A program made the translations under genes and the position numbers. DNA of 64,000 bases, from NCBI RefSeq assembly GCF_026283945.1, contig NZ_JAPDPC010000001.1, positions 1,922,001 to 1,986,000 on the forward strand. Reading direction: 5' to 3'. This DNA comes from Dyella humicola (lineage in GTDB: Bacteria; Pseudomonadota; Gammaproteobacteria; Xanthomonadales; Rhodanobacteraceae). A model generated the notes under the pieces. It made no database searches. It had not been told where the DNA came from and saw only the letters and a program-made list of their open reading frames with translations. Below are positions 39,493 through 49,209 of this stretch, piece by piece; position 1 is the stretch's first letter, and the number at the start of each line of letters is the position of its first letter.

Positions 39493-40737
39493 ATGACCAA
39501 GCTGCAAGTCTTTTCCCCGGCACAGTCCCGGTCAGCCCGCTGGATGCGTCGAGCCGTCGTCCTTTTGCTGGCATGGCCCCTGGCGGGTTTCGCGGATGAC
39601 TACAACTTCTATAGCAACTGGCCAACGCATATCACCACGTCCGATGGCACCGACTTCGGGCTGGCCGTGCTGTATCAGTACGACATCAACCGCTTCTACA
39701 ACGATGATGGGCATTTCGAAGACGCGAGCACCAATCGCCGCAAGTACCTGGGCCTGTTTATCAGAAAGCCCGGGCTCTACGACGCCATCGTCCAGTACGA
39801 TTTCCAGGCGAAGCAATGGGTGGACACCTTTGTCCGCGTTCGCACGAGTGGATTCCTGGGCGACGATCTTGGCAATGTCAGGCTGGGTTATTCGAAAACC
39901 CCAGTAGGCTTCGAGGGTGTCACCAGCTCGTCGGCAACCACCTTCATTGAAACGGCGTTGCCGACGCAGGCCGTGTGGGAGGGACGTCGTGCCGGTGTGG
40001 ACTGGGCCTGGATCCGCCCGCACTGGGTGATCAACCTGGGTGACTACTTCTGGCACAAGGATTTGGACGGCAACAATCCTGGCCAGACTCTGGCAGGCCG
40101 CGTCGCCTGGGTGCCGATCAACAAGCCGGGGCATACGTTGCATCTGGGCGTCTCTGCCTCCAAGGAAACGCTGGATTCAGCGGACGACAGCAGCGTGCCA
40201 CCGTCGGCGCGCTTGCGTGCCCGACCCGAAGACGGCTTGTCGCCTGTGCGGCTGGTCGATTCGGGCACCCTGAGTTATAGCAAGAGCATCGAGCGCCAAG
40301 GTTTCGAAGCGTTGTGGATCGATGGCCCGTGGTCCGTGCAGGGCGAATACCTGCAGGCGCAAGTGGACCGCTATCACAACAAGCCTGACTTCGAGAGTAG
40401 CGGCTACTACGTCTTCACCACCTGGACGCTGACCGGCGAGGCGCGCTACTACAGCGATGGCAATGTGGCCGATCGCCGTTACAACGGCCGCGACTTGCAG
40501 GCGATCCGCCCGACCCGCGCCTGGGGTGCAGTGGAACTGGCACTGCGTTACAGCGAACTGGACTTGAACGATGGCGCCATCACGGGCGGCAAGGAGCACG
40601 ACTGGACCTTGGGTGCCAACTGGTACATCGGCGAGCACCTGAAAGTGCAGGCCAACTATGTGTGGGCGTTTAGTGATCGCGGCAACCTGCAAGTCAACCC
40701 GCGCATCTTCGAAATGCGGGCCCAGGTGTATTTCTGA
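39493..40737 (+). CDS. Outer-membrane porin, phosphate-selective OprO/OprP-like
   Basis: 414 residues from the ATG at 39493, preceded by GGGAGGCGAG. A long basic N-region and signal peptide (ending WPLAGFADDYN) lead to a beta-barrel rich in alternating aromatic strands and ending in QVYF, the C-terminal Phe that the BAM complex recognises. Strand motifs such as VNLGDYFWHKDLDGN and LGYSKTPVGFEGVTSS are typical of OprO/OprP relatives. The family includes phosphate, pyrophosphate and organic-anion channels; the substrate here is unknown. It faces module copy 1 divergently. Confidence 0.82.
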   Translation: MTKLQVFSPAQSRSARWMRRAVVLLLAWPLAGFADDYNFYSNWPTHITTSDGTDFGLAVLYQYDINRFYNDDGHFEDASTNRRKYLGLFIRKPGLYDAIVQYDFQAKQWVDTFVRVRTSGFLGDDLGNVRLGYSKTPVGFEGVTSSSATTFIETALPTQAVWEGRRAGVDWAWIRPHWVINLGDYFWHKDLDGNNPGQTLAGRVAWVPINKPGHTLHLGVSASKETLDSADDSSVPPSARLRARPEDGLSPVRLVDSGTLSYSKSIERQGFEALWIDGPWSVQGEYLQAQVDRYHNKPDFESSGYYVFTTWTLTGEARYYSDGNVADRRYNGRDLQAIRPTRAWGAVELALRYSELDLNDGAITGGKEHDWTLGANWYIGEHLKVQANYVWAFSDRGNLQVNPRIFEMRAQVYF

Positions 40738-40760
40738 GCCGGCTGTTGTCGTTCACCCGA

Positions 40761-42053
40761 TCAGCCGGCCTCCAGCAAGGCCACCGTGCCCTGGCCGCCA
40801 TCCGCACAGATGCTGACGATGGCGCGCGTACCCGGGGGCTGTTGCGCGAGTTCCTTGACCGCCTGACTGAGGATGCGTGCGCCGGTGGCACCGAACGGAT
40901 GACCGATGGCGAGACTGCCGCCATGAGGATTCATCCGTTCGCGTGGGAATGGCCCGAAGTCGCGATCGATGCCCGCCTTTCGACAGAGGAAATCACCGTT
41001 CTGCAAGGCCTCGATGTGCGCAAGCACCTGGGCCGCAAACGCCTCGTGGATTTCCCACAGGCCGATGTCCTGGTAGTGGAGGCCATGGCGTGCAAGCAGG
41101 CGAGGGATGGCATAGGCCGGAGCCATCAACAGGCCTTCGCTACGGAAGTCGATGGCTGCGATTTCCCAGTCGACCAGGTGCACACGTGGGACCTGCTCGG
41201 GCAGGCGCTCCAGGCCGCGCTGTGTGGCCACCCAAAGGCTGGCGGCCCCATCGGTCAAGGGTGAGGAGTTGCCGGCGGTCAGGGTGCCATGGCCGCTGGT
41301 GCGGTCGAAACTCGGTGGAAGTTTCGCCAGCTTTTCCAGCGACGTGTCCGCGCGCGGAATGCTGTCACGCTTGAAATCACCGATCGGTATGACCAGGTCA
41401 TCGAAGAAGCCGCTGTTCCAGCCCTCGACCGCGCGCCGATGGCTGTCGTAGGCGATCTGGTCCTGGTCCTCGCGCTTTAGTTGCCAATCTTTCGCGGTGA
41501 TCTCGGTGTGTTCGCCCATGCTCAGCCCGCTGGTGCGATTGACGATGCCAGGTATGTACAGGCTGATATCGCCGAGCTTGAGGCTCAGCACTTGCGACAC
41601 CTTTTCTCCCAGCGACCGCGCTTTCTGAAAATGGCGGATGCCGTCGGAGAGCCGCTGGTTGAGGCCAAGCTGGATGCGGCTCAGGCTGTCGACGCCGCCG
41701 ACCAGCGCAAGCTGCGCGCTGTCGTCGTCGAGCATGCCTGCCGCTTCGATCATGCCGATCATGCTGGTTGAACAGGCCATGATGGTGGAGAACGCCGGAA
41801 GCGTTGCCGGTGCACCGGCATCCATCAGGATTTCGCGTGCGATATTGCTCCACGTCAGGTTGGGCACCACCGTACCCCAGACGGCGAAGTCGGGCCGCCC
41901 GCCATGGGGAAGGCTCTCGAGCATGTGACGCGCGACTGGAACCGACAGCTGGATGGCGTCGTAAGAGGCCAGCGCGCCATCCACCTTGGCAAACGGCGTG
42001 CGTACGCCCGCGGCAAGCCACACGGGCTGTCGATAGCGCGATCGAAGAGTCAT
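40761..42053 (-). CDS. Acetyl-CoA acetyltransferase, FadI-like thiolase
   Basis: 430 residues. Thiolase signatures: nucleophile Cys in IMACSTSMIG near residue 93, EIHEAFAAQ near 335, NPHGGSLAIGHPFGATGA with the catalytic His, and the final cysteine in VSICADGGQG. Its length and the GRPDFAVWGTVVPN region match FadI-type thiolases. It stands alone here, with no dehydrogenase partner; the fadB-fadA operon is at 7.5-11.3 kb. The start ATG lacks a clear ribosome site. Confidence 0.9.
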   Translation of the reverse strand: MTLRSRYRQPVWLAAGVRTPFAKVDGALASYDAIQLSVPVARHMLESLPHGGRPDFAVWGTVVPNLTWSNIAREILMDAGAPATLPAFSTIMACSTSMIGMIEAAGMLDDDSAQLALVGGVDSLSRIQLGLNQRLSDGIRHFQKARSLGEKVSQVLSLKLGDISLYIPGIVNRTSGLSMGEHTEITAKDWQLKREDQDQIAYDSHRRAVEGWNSGFFDDLVIPIGDFKRDSIPRADTSLEKLAKLPPSFDRTSGHGTLTAGNSSPLTDGAASLWVATQRGLERLPEQVPRVHLVDWEIAAIDFRSEGLLMAPAYAIPRLLARHGLHYQDIGLWEIHEAFAAQVLAHIEALQNGDFLCRKAGIDRDFGPFPRERMNPHGGSLAIGHPFGATGARILSQAVKELAQQPPGTRAIVSICADGGQGTVALLEAG

Positions 42054-42090
42054 GGGCTAGTTCCCGGGGCAGGCTGGCGAAGGGCTCGGG

Positions 42091-42579
42091 TCAGGTGGCG
42101 GCGGGCATCCATACGACGCCTTCCGGCACGCCGCGCCCGAGCTTGTCGGGCAGGGCATCGGTAGCGGCGACGAAGGCGAGCGAGATCGAGTTGATGCAAT
42201 AACGCTGGTGCGTCGGCGGCGGGCCATCGTCGAACACGTGGCCTTGATGGCTGCCGCAGCGGGCACAGCGTATCTCGGTGCGGACCATGCCGTAGCTGGC
42301 ATCGCGCACATAGGAGAGGTGTTGCTCGTTGAAGGGGGCGGTAAAGCTCGGCCAGCCGGTGCGACTTTCAAACTTCGTGCCACCCAGGAACAGCGGCAGC
42401 CCGCACAGGCGGCAGCAATACAGGCCAGCGCGTTTTTCCGTGAGCAGGACACCGCAGAACGGGGATTCGGTACCGTGCTCCAGCAGCACGTCGCGCTCGT
42501 CCTGGGTAAGCGACGCGCTCAGCTGGTCCAACTGAAGCGGGGACGGTGGCGACAGATCAAACGGCGTAGTGGCGCTCAC
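42091..42579 (-). CDS. msrB: Peptide-methionine (R)-S-oxide reductase
   Basis: 162 residues from a GTG at 42579, preceded by GAGGAG 9 nt upstream. An ATG at 42660 overlaps the upstream gene's stop by ATGA and would add 27 atypical residues, so the start is uncertain. MsrB landmarks: two zinc CxxC pairs (CRLC and CARC), GWPSF and the catalytic cysteine in RYCINSISL near the C terminus. It repairs methionine R-sulfoxide in oxidised proteins. It is downstream of the DksA/TraR-like gene on one transcript. Confidence 0.93.
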   Translation of the reverse strand: MSATTPFDLSPPSPLQLDQLSASLTQDERDVLLEHGTESPFCGVLLTEKRAGLYCCRLCGLPLFLGGTKFESRTGWPSFTAPFNEQHLSYVRDASYGMVRTEIRCARCGSHQGHVFDDGPPPTHQRYCINSISLAFVAATDALPDKLGRGVPEGVVWMPAAT

Positions 42580-42656
42580 TGACACTTTCTCCTCGGCGAT
42601 GACGTCGAGCACATATCGCGGCGGAGCGCTGGCGGCACAAGTGCCGCCGGCGCGAA

Positions 42657-43049
42657 TCATCCGCCCGATGACCGGCTCCCTTCGCGGCCCCGTTCTTCCT
42701 CGATGGTCAGGATCGCCTCGGGAGTGGCTTCCAGGCGTGCCCTGGGAATGGCCTTGCCGCTGACGTCGGAGACGCCGTAGGTGCCATCGTCGATCTTCTG
42801 CAGGGCCCGCTCGATATCGCGCACGCGTCGATCGTCGACGTCATGCTGGGCCTGGCGGACTTCCTCCTGCGCGAAGTCCTGCGCCGTGTCCTCAAATTCC
42901 TCGGCCTCGTCGCCGTGATCTTCCTGAAACGCGCGCCGCGACGCGGTGGCCGCTTCTTCACCCCCAAGAACCTGGCGGCGCAGGGCCTCGAGCCGCTTGC
43001 GTTGCTGCTCGATGAACTCGCGAGTCAGTGGGGCCTGCTGGTCTGGCAT
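42657..43049 (-). CDS. DksA/TraR-like protein lacking zinc-finger cysteines
   Basis: 130 residues from the ATG at 43049, preceded by GGAG. A long N-terminal coiled-coil (about 10-85) leads to the TraR/DksA C-terminal motif DDGTYGVSDVSGKAIPRARL near 87-107 and ATPEAILTIEEE. Where zinc-type DksA proteins have two CxxC pairs, this one has S-D-V-S and T-I-E-E, so all four cysteines are missing. DksA proteins bind RNA polymerase in its secondary channel with ppGpp; cysteine-less forms keep function under oxidation or zinc shortage in some bacteria. It is coupled to msrB. Confidence 0.88.
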   Translation of the reverse strand: MPDQQAPLTREFIEQQRKRLEALRRQVLGGEEAATASRRAFQEDHGDEAEEFEDTAQDFAQEEVRQAQHDVDDRRVRDIERALQKIDDGTYGVSDVSGKAIPRARLEATPEAILTIEEERGREGSRSSGG

Positions 43050-43308
43050 GGTTATGCTCCGAGGGCCAAAGGGCGATGGCGCCAGCCGCAGGGTACCCAT
43101 CGCGAACGGAACCCGCCTGGCAATGCCTAGCTATCGCACAGTATTCGTCGGGACTCGGTGAAGGTGGCCGGGCCAAGGTCCTGTCCGGCATTGAGGCGGC
43201 CATGAATGACCCAATATCCCGCTTGCTGACGAGCCGGGCGAAAGCCGGTCTCGGTCACCTGGAAACGAACGTCTGGTATAGCTATCTGAAATCTTGGAGC
43301 GGGACCCC

Positions 43309-45438
43309 ATGGCACGACACAAACCACTTCCGTTGTATCGCAACATCGGCATCATTGCGCATATCGATGCGGGCAAGACGACCACCACCGAGCGCGTGCT
43401 GTACTACACCGGCAAGAAGCACCAGATCGTCGATGTCCATGACACCAAGGAAGGCAAGGGTTCCACCACCACGGACTATCTGGAGCAGGAGCGCAAGCGT
43501 GGCATCACCATCCAGTCGGCGGCTGTGTCCACCGAATGGAAAGGACACCAGATCAACCTGATCGATACGCCCGGGCACGTCGATTTCACCATCGAGGTGA
43601 ATCGCAGCCTGCGTGTGCTCGACGGCGCTGTCGTGGTGTTCGACGGTGTGGCCGGCGTCGAGCCGCAGACTGAAACCAACTGGCGTCTTGCCGACCAATA
43701 CAACGTGCCGCGCCTCTGCTATGTCAACAAGATGGATCGCATTGGCGCCAGTTTCGCCCATTGCGTGAAGGGTATTCGCGAGCGCCTGGGCGCCAATGTG
43801 CTGCTGTGCCAGGTGCCGCTGGGCAGCCATGACGAGTTCGTCGGCATGGCCGACCTGGTGGCCGGCGTCGGCTACATCTGGAAGGGCGATGACAAGGACA
43901 GCCCATGGGATACCGTGCCGCTCGAAGAGATCGCTGGCCGCGTCTCGCTCACCGAGGTCGCTGATCGGGAGTGGGTCGCCAACCTGCCCAAGTTGCGCGA
44001 GGAAATGCTTGAGCGCGCACTTGCGATGGACGATGCGGCCTTCGAGAAGCTGATCGAATCCGGCGAATTCGACCAGGACACGCTGAAGCGCTGCATTCGC
44101 AAGGGTTGCGTGTCAGGCAAGCTGATACCCGTGTTCTGCGGCTCGTCGTATCGCAACAAGGGCGTGCAGCAGTTGTTGGACGGCGTCATCGACTACTTGC
44201 CGTATCCGGGCGAGAACGGCGGCATTGCCATGGTGGACGAAGACGGCCACGTCATCGGCGACCAGGGTGTGGTCGACGAGGCGCCGGCGCGCGCACTCGC
44301 GTTCAAGGTGATCAACGATCAGTTCGGCACCTTGACCTTCTGCCGCATTTATTCGGGCGTCATCAAGAAGGGCGACACGCTGCTCAATGTCACCCGCGGC
44401 AAGAAGGAGCGCGTGGGACGTATCGTGGAAGTGCAGGCCAACGCGACCAAGGAAATCGACGAGGTCCGCGCCGGCGACATCTGCGCCTTCGTGTCGATGA
44501 AAGAGACCGAGACGGGCGATTCGCTCTCCGATCCTGCGCATCCGGCCCTGCTTGAGCGCATGCGTTTTCCCGACCCGGTGATCAGTGTGTCGGTCGAGCC
44601 CAAGCATCGCAACGACGTCGACAAGCTTTCCACCGCGCTCTACAAAATGGTCAAGGCCGATCCTTCGTTGCGACTCGAAGTGGACAAGGAAACGGGTGAA
44701 ACCGTGCTCAAGGGCATGGGCGAACTGCACCTTGAAGTCACCATCGACCGCATGCGCACCGAACTGGGTGTCGATGCCAATATGGGCAAGCCCAAAGTGA
44801 GTTTCCGGGAAGCGTTCGGCAAGAGCGTCGAACACACCTACACGCACAAGAAGCAGTCAGGTGGTTCGGGGCAGTTTGCCGAAGTCACCATGGTGTTCGA
44901 GCCACTGGCGTCGGGTAGTGGCGTGGTGTTCGCCGACGAAATCGTCGGTGGTCGCGTGCCGCGTGAATACATACCCGCGGTCGAGCATGCGGTGACCGTG
45001 GAGTCGCGCGAAGGTCAGATCGCCGGCTACGAGGTGGTCGACTTCAAGGCGCGCCTGATCGACGGCAAGTTCCATGATGTCGACTCGTCGGCGCTCGCCT
45101 TCGAAATCGCCTCCCGCCAGTGTTTCCGCGAGGCGCAGCGACTGAGCAAGCCCAAGTTGCTGGAGCCGGTGATGCGACTGGAAGTGGTAACCGAAGCGGA
45201 CTACCTCGGTGACGTCATCGGCGACATCAATCGCCGTCGTGGCACGGTCAGTGACCAGGGCCAGAAAGGCACTCAGGCGTTCGTGCAGGGCTTCGTGCCG
45301 CTGGCCGAGATGTTCGGCTATATCAACTTCCTGCGCTCGGCGACACGTGGACGCGGCACCTTCACCATGGAGTTCGACCACTACGAGGAAGTGCCGGCCA
45401 ACCTGGTCGACAAGCTGATGGACAAAGAGGCGAAATAG
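43309..45438 (+). CDS. Elongation factor G paralog (EF-G2)
   Basis: 709 residues from the ATG at 43309; an upstream TTG at 43294 is less likely. GTPase domain: G1 [12 protein letters not shown] near residue 17, G3 DTPGHVDF, G4 NKMD. Domains II-V follow with the characteristic GELHLEV and the C-terminal [19 protein letters not shown]. It is not in a str operon (no rpsL, rpsG or tuf nearby), so it is a second EF-G. Such paralogs support translocation, ribosome recycling or stress translation. It is divergent from the DksA-like and msrB genes. The 259-bp gap upstream carries the promoters. Confidence 0.93.
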   Translation: MARHKPLPLYRNIGIIAHIDAGKTTTTERVLYYTGKKHQIVDVHDTKEGKGSTTTDYLEQERKRGITIQSAAVSTEWKGHQINLIDTPGHVDFTIEVNRSLRVLDGAVVVFDGVAGVEPQTETNWRLADQYNVPRLCYVNKMDRIGASFAHCVKGIRERLGANVLLCQVPLGSHDEFVGMADLVAGVGYIWKGDDKDSPWDTVPLEEIAGRVSLTEVADREWVANLPKLREEMLERALAMDDAAFEKLIESGEFDQDTLKRCIRKGCVSGKLIPVFCGSSYRNKGVQQLLDGVIDYLPYPGENGGIAMVDEDGHVIGDQGVVDEAPARALAFKVINDQFGTLTFCRIYSGVIKKGDTLLNVTRGKKERVGRIVEVQANATKEIDEVRAGDICAFVSMKETETGDSLSDPAHPALLERMRFPDPVISVSVEPKHRNDVDKLSTALYKMVKADPSLRLEVDKETGETVLKGMGELHLEVTIDRMRTELGVDANMGKPKVSFREAFGKSVEHTYTHKKQSGGSGQFAEVTMVFEPLASGSGVVFADEIVGGRVPREYIPAVEHAVTVESREGQIAGYEVVDFKARLIDGKFHDVDSSALAFEIASRQCFREAQRLSKPKLLEPVMRLEVVTEADYLGDVIGDINRRRGTVSDQGQKGTQAFVQGFVPLAEMFGYINFLRSATRGRGTFTMEFDHYEEVPANLVDKLMDKEAK

Positions 45439-46032
45439 CCTCGACCGGCGCCGTTTCCCCCGTGATGCGCATGAGTCGCGCGATGACTCATGGCGTCACG
45501 GAAGGGAGCGGAAGGCATCGGGTCGGTGCCACGGGCCGCACCGATGTCGTCACGCTCGCAACGAAGCGTGGCATCTTCGATGCCTGATCCACGCGGTGAA
45601 GGAGATGCCTTCGGCAGCTCTTGCCGAAGCGGGCGAACGCATGCCTACGGTGCCCACTTGGCGCGTGCGATGAGCTGCCGGCCTCCCGAGGGGCCTCCTG
45701 CAAGGGCAGAATTACCCGTTCGGGTATCCAGGAATTGCCTTGTTGGGGGCTTCGCAGAACCTGCCATCAGGGAACAATGATGGGCATGTTCACGCCAGCC
45801 TCAAGTTCCGCTTGATCCGTCCCCCAACGCATGGTGATGCCGTGTGGCGAAACGTCGCCATCGCGGCATGCCTCAGTACCCGCAGGAACGGTACATTAGC
45901 GATCAAGAGAGCCGCCATGTCGACCAGCGATCGGCTCCACCGCGCCAACCACCCGAGCGCAGCTTCTTGAGCGTCGTCGCGACGGCTTCTGCAGCGATGG
46001 CATTACCGATCGCAAGCCCCGCCATGGCTCCC
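45439..46032. other. 594-bp region without a supported gene
   Basis: It follows fusA2 and contains short frames on both strands without ribosome sites. Visible structure: an inverted repeat ATGAGTC/GACTCAT (45471-45491) that could terminate fusA2, and a 7-bp hairpin TTCGGCA/TGCCGAA (45610-45628). It runs into the hydrolase remnant at 46033 and may be eroded former coding DNA. Confidence 0.5.
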
Positions 46033-46218
46033 CGCGTGCCCACACTCGTCATTCACGGCGATGATGATCAAATCGTACCGATCGATGACGCGGGCAGGCT
46101 TTCGGCCAAGATCGTGAAGCACGCAACGCTCAAGGTCTATCCGGGTGCGCCGCATGGTCTCACTGCTACCCATCAGGACCAGGTCAACCATGATCTGCTG
46201 ACTTTCATTCGCTCTTGA
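46033..46218 (+). pseudogene. C-terminal remnant of an alpha/beta hydrolase (chloroperoxidase type)
   Basis: Reading in one frame from 46033, [18 protein letters not shown] and [22 protein letters not shown] match the last ~60 residues of the non-heme chloroperoxidase/arylesterase family, including the catalytic Asp and His regions. The N-terminal ~210 residues with the oxyanion hole and nucleophile are absent, and upstream sequence shows no trace of them in any frame. It is the head of the plus-strand gene row and should be non-functional. Confidence 0.78.
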
Positions 46219-46287
46219 TGACGCAAACGGATCGGCCACGAGTTGCGTGGCCGATCCATCAACGCTGCACTGTCCAGGAGAATATGC

Positions 46288-46941
46288 ATGGCGATTACCG
46301 CAACCGCGACACCCGGGAAGCAATTGATCACACCCACGGATCATGCGCTGATCATGATCGACTTCCAGTCGCAGATGTCCTTTGCGACGCGTTCCATCGA
46401 TGCGATCACGCTGCGCAACAATGCCGCGCTGGTGTCGCACGCGGCGGCCAGCTTCAAGGTGCCGACCATCCTCACCACCGTGGCCGAGAAGAGCTTTTCC
46501 GGACCGATGTTCAGCGAAGTGACCGAGCCTTTCCCGGGGCAGGCCTTGCTCGACCGCACGTCGATGAATACCTGGGAAGATGCGGCCGTGATCAAGCGCG
46601 TCAACGAGATAGGCAAGACTCGAATTGTGCTCGCTGGCTTGTGGACCTCGGTGTGCATCGTCGGTCCGACGCTGTCGGCGCTGGAGCAGGGCTTCGAGGT
46701 GTATGTGGTCTCCGACGCCTGCGGTGACGTCTCCGTCGAGGCGCACAACCGGGCGATGGATCGCATGATCCAGGCCGGTGCCCGACCCATGACTGCGCTT
46801 CAGTACCTGCTGGAGCTGCAGCGTGATTGGGCCCGCGCCGATAGCTACGACAGCACGACCGGCATCGCCAAACGCTTCGGCGGCTCCTATGGGCTTGGCA
46901 TCATCTACGCCAAGAGCATGTTCAGCGCGCACGAAGGCTAA
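46288..46941 (+). CDS. Isochorismatase-like cysteine hydrolase (YcaC type)
   Basis: 217 residues from the ATG at 46288, preceded by AGGAG. YcaC-like hydrolase: catalytic Asp in IDFQSQM near residue 30, the Lys in TTVAEKSFSG, and the nucleophile Cys in GLWTSVCIVGP near 123. The C-terminal SDACGDVSVEAHNRAMDRM segment is family-typical. YcaC proteins are oligomeric cytosolic hydrolases of amide or imide bonds with unknown natural substrate. It lies between the hydrolase remnant and xapX, in the same direction. Confidence 0.88.
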   Translation: MAITATATPGKQLITPTDHALIMIDFQSQMSFATRSIDAITLRNNAALVSHAAASFKVPTILTTVAEKSFSGPMFSEVTEPFPGQALLDRTSMNTWEDAAVIKRVNEIGKTRIVLAGLWTSVCIVGPTLSALEQGFEVYVVSDACGDVSVEAHNRAMDRMIQAGARPMTALQYLLELQRDWARADSYDSTTGIAKRFGGSYGLGIIYAKSMFSAHEG

Positions 46942-46998
46942 GTGCACCGTGCTTGCGGTTGCCGACCACAAGCGCAACTCGACTCGCAGGGCATGCCG

Positions 46999-47277
46999 AT
47001 GAAACCGTATTTGCTATCTCTCGCCGTCGGCTTGCTGGTCGGTGTCGTTTATAGCCTGTTGAATGTGCGGTCGCCGGCGCCGCCGGTGATCGCGCTGGTG
47101 GGTTTGCTCGGCATTCTTGTCGGTGAGCAGGTTCCCCCATTGATGAAAAACCTGTGGAACCGCGACATTGCCGCGACCAGCTGGGTCCACGAACACGTCA
47201 AGCCGCATGTCTTTGGCGAACTGCCGAGGGCCCGGCCCGTCTCGAATGTGGTTGAAAGCACGAGGATTCAACGATGA
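46999..47277 (+). CDS. XapX (DUF1427) small membrane protein, module copy 2
   Basis: 92 residues from the ATG at 46999, which aligns with the start of copy 1; an ATG at 46993 adds two residues. Hydrophobic segments near 3-20 and 30-48 contain LAVGLLVGVVYSLLNVRSPAPPVIAL and LVGLLGILVGEQVPP. It overlaps the amidohydrolase start by ATGA, tighter coupling than in copy 1. Function unknown. Confidence 0.85.
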   Translation: MKPYLLSLAVGLLVGVVYSLLNVRSPAPPVIALVGLLGILVGEQVPPLMKNLWNRDIAATSWVHEHVKPHVFGELPRARPVSNVVESTRIQR

Positions 47278-49157
47278 ACGCGCAGTTGACCAAGGCAGAC
47301 CTCATTCTCCATGGCGGGCGTTTCACCACGCTTGACCGCTCTCGTCCCGAGGTCGACGCGGTCGCCATCGCCGATGGAAAGTTCCTGGCGGTGGGTGGCG
47401 CGTCGGAGATCATGCTGCTGGCTGGGCCGCACACGCGCATCGTCGATTTGAAAGGGCGTCGCGCCTTGCCGGGCCTGATCGACAACCACCTTCACATTAT
47501 TCGTGGTGGCTTGAACTTCAACATGGAGCTGCGTTGGGACGGTGTCCGCTCACTCGCCGACGCCATGGCCATGCTCAAGCGGCAAGTAGCTATCACGCCA
47601 TCACCCCAATGGGTGCGCGTGGTCGGTGGCTTCTCCGAGCATCAGTTCGTCGAAAAGCGACTGCCGACCATTGAGGAACTGAATGCGATCGCGCCGGATA
47701 CACCGGTATTCCTGCTGCATCTGTACGATCGCGCCATCCTCAATGCGGCAGCACTGCGCGTGGTGGGCTATACCCGGGACACGCCGGCGCCACCGGGTGG
47801 CGAGATCGTCCTCGATGGTGCGGGCAATCCGAGCGGATTGCTGCTGGCCAAGCCGAACGCTGCCATCCTCTACGCCACGCTGGCGAAGGGTCCCAAGCTG
47901 CCGTTTGACTACCAGCTCAATTCCACGCGTCATTTCATGCGTGATCTGAATCGCCTTGGCGTGACCGGTGCAATCGATGCGGGCGGCGGCTTCCAGAATT
48001 ATCCGGACGATTACGCCGTCATCGAGAAGCTGGCGGCCGACGGCCAGCTCACCATCCGGCTGGCCTACAACCTGTTTACGCAAAAGCCCAAGCAGGAAAA
48101 GGACGATTTTCTGAACTGGACGCGCACGTCCACATACAAGCAGGGCGACGATTACTTCCGCCACAACGGGGCGGGCGAGATGCTGGTGTTTTCGGCCGCG
48201 GATTTCGAGGACTTCCGGCAGCCGCGACCGGACATGCCCTCGCAGATGGAAGGTGAGCTGGAACAAGTCGTGCGCATCCTTGCCGAGAACCGCTGGCCCT
48301 GGCGCATGCACGCGACCTACGACGAAACCATCAGTCGTGCGCTGGACGTCTTCGAAAAAGTGAACAGGGATATTCCGCTGCAAGGGCTGAACTGGTTCTT
48401 CGATCACGCCGAGACGATTTCGGAGCGTTCGATCGATCGCATTGCGGCGCTGGGCGGTGGCATTGCCGTGCAGCATCGCATGGCCTACCAGGGCGAGTAT
48501 TTCGTGGAGCGCTATGGCCCCGCGGCGGCGCAGGCGACGCCACCGGTCGCTCGCATCCTGGAGAAGGGCGTCAAGACCTCGGCCGGCACGGATGCCACGC
48601 GCGTCGCGTCCTACAACCCATGGGTGTCGCTGGCCTGGCTGACCACCGGCAAGACCGTCGGTGGCCTGGGGCTGTATCCGCGCCGCAATTGCCTTGACCG
48701 CGAAACGGCCTTGCGCATGTGGACGGAGAACGTTTGCTGGTTCTCCAATGAGGAAGGCAAGAAAGGGCGTATCCAGGTGGGCCAACTAGCCGACCTGATC
48801 GTGCCGGATCGCGACTACTTCAGCTGCCCCGAAGACGATATCGCGGACACCACCTCACTGCTGACCATCGTGGGCGGGCGCGTGGTCTATGGCAGCGGCG
48901 AGTTTTCCTCGCTGGACGATGTCAAGGTACCGGCAGCGATGCCAGAATGGTCGCCGGTGCGCGTCTATGGTGGCTATGGCGCGTGGGCGCAGCAGCGTGG
49001 CCCGGCCCAGCAGGTTGCGGTGCAGGCGAGTTGCGCTTGTCGCCATGACTGTGGTGTTCATGGTCACGATCATGCCACTGCGTGGTCAAAGCAGATGCCG
49101 GCGTCGGATCTGAAATCGTTCTGGGGTGCGCTGGGTTGTTCGTGCTGGGCGGTATGA
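47274..49157 (+). CDS. YtcJ-type metal-dependent amidohydrolase, module copy 2
   Basis: 627 residues from the ATG at 47274 that overlaps the xapX stop. Amidohydro_3 family: HLH in GLIDNHLHIIRGG near 68, HATYDE, FDHAETIS and AGTDATRVASYNPW. No signal peptide. After the barrel, a His/Cys-rich stretch (ASCACRHDCGVHGHDHA near 580-598) precedes the final GCSCWAV, the tail motif shared with copy 1. The stretch could bind metal. Copies are clearly paralogous over their whole length. Substrate unknown. Confidence 0.88.
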   Translation: MNAQLTKADLILHGGRFTTLDRSRPEVDAVAIADGKFLAVGGASEIMLLAGPHTRIVDLKGRRALPGLIDNHLHIIRGGLNFNMELRWDGVRSLADAMAMLKRQVAITPSPQWVRVVGGFSEHQFVEKRLPTIEELNAIAPDTPVFLLHLYDRAILNAAALRVVGYTRDTPAPPGGEIVLDGAGNPSGLLLAKPNAAILYATLAKGPKLPFDYQLNSTRHFMRDLNRLGVTGAIDAGGGFQNYPDDYAVIEKLAADGQLTIRLAYNLFTQKPKQEKDDFLNWTRTSTYKQGDDYFRHNGAGEMLVFSAADFEDFRQPRPDMPSQMEGELEQVVRILAENRWPWRMHATYDETISRALDVFEKVNRDIPLQGLNWFFDHAETISERSIDRIAALGGGIAVQHRMAYQGEYFVERYGPAAAQATPPVARILEKGVKTSAGTDATRVASYNPWVSLAWLTTGKTVGGLGLYPRRNCLDRETALRMWTENVCWFSNEEGKKGRIQVGQLADLIVPDRDYFSCPEDDIADTTSLLTIVGGRVVYGSGEFSSLDDVKVPAAMPEWSPVRVYGGYGAWAQQRGPAQQVAVQASCACRHDCGVHGHDHATAWSKQMPASDLKSFWGALGCSCWAV

Positions 49158-49209
49158 GGCGACGCAGCTTCGGCGTCATCGCTCACATCCTGAGCTTGGA
49201 GAGCTGGTG

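Noticed and set aside
43309-45438. Main EF-G of a str operon
   Set aside because: No rpsL, rpsG or tuf gene is adjacent, and the neighbours are stress genes, so it is called a paralog.
45844-46032. 5' part of the hydrolase-remnant frame as a real protein start
   Set aside because: The residues before 46033 are Arg/Pro-rich, match no hydrolase segment and have no ribosome site; only the C-terminal part is recognisable.
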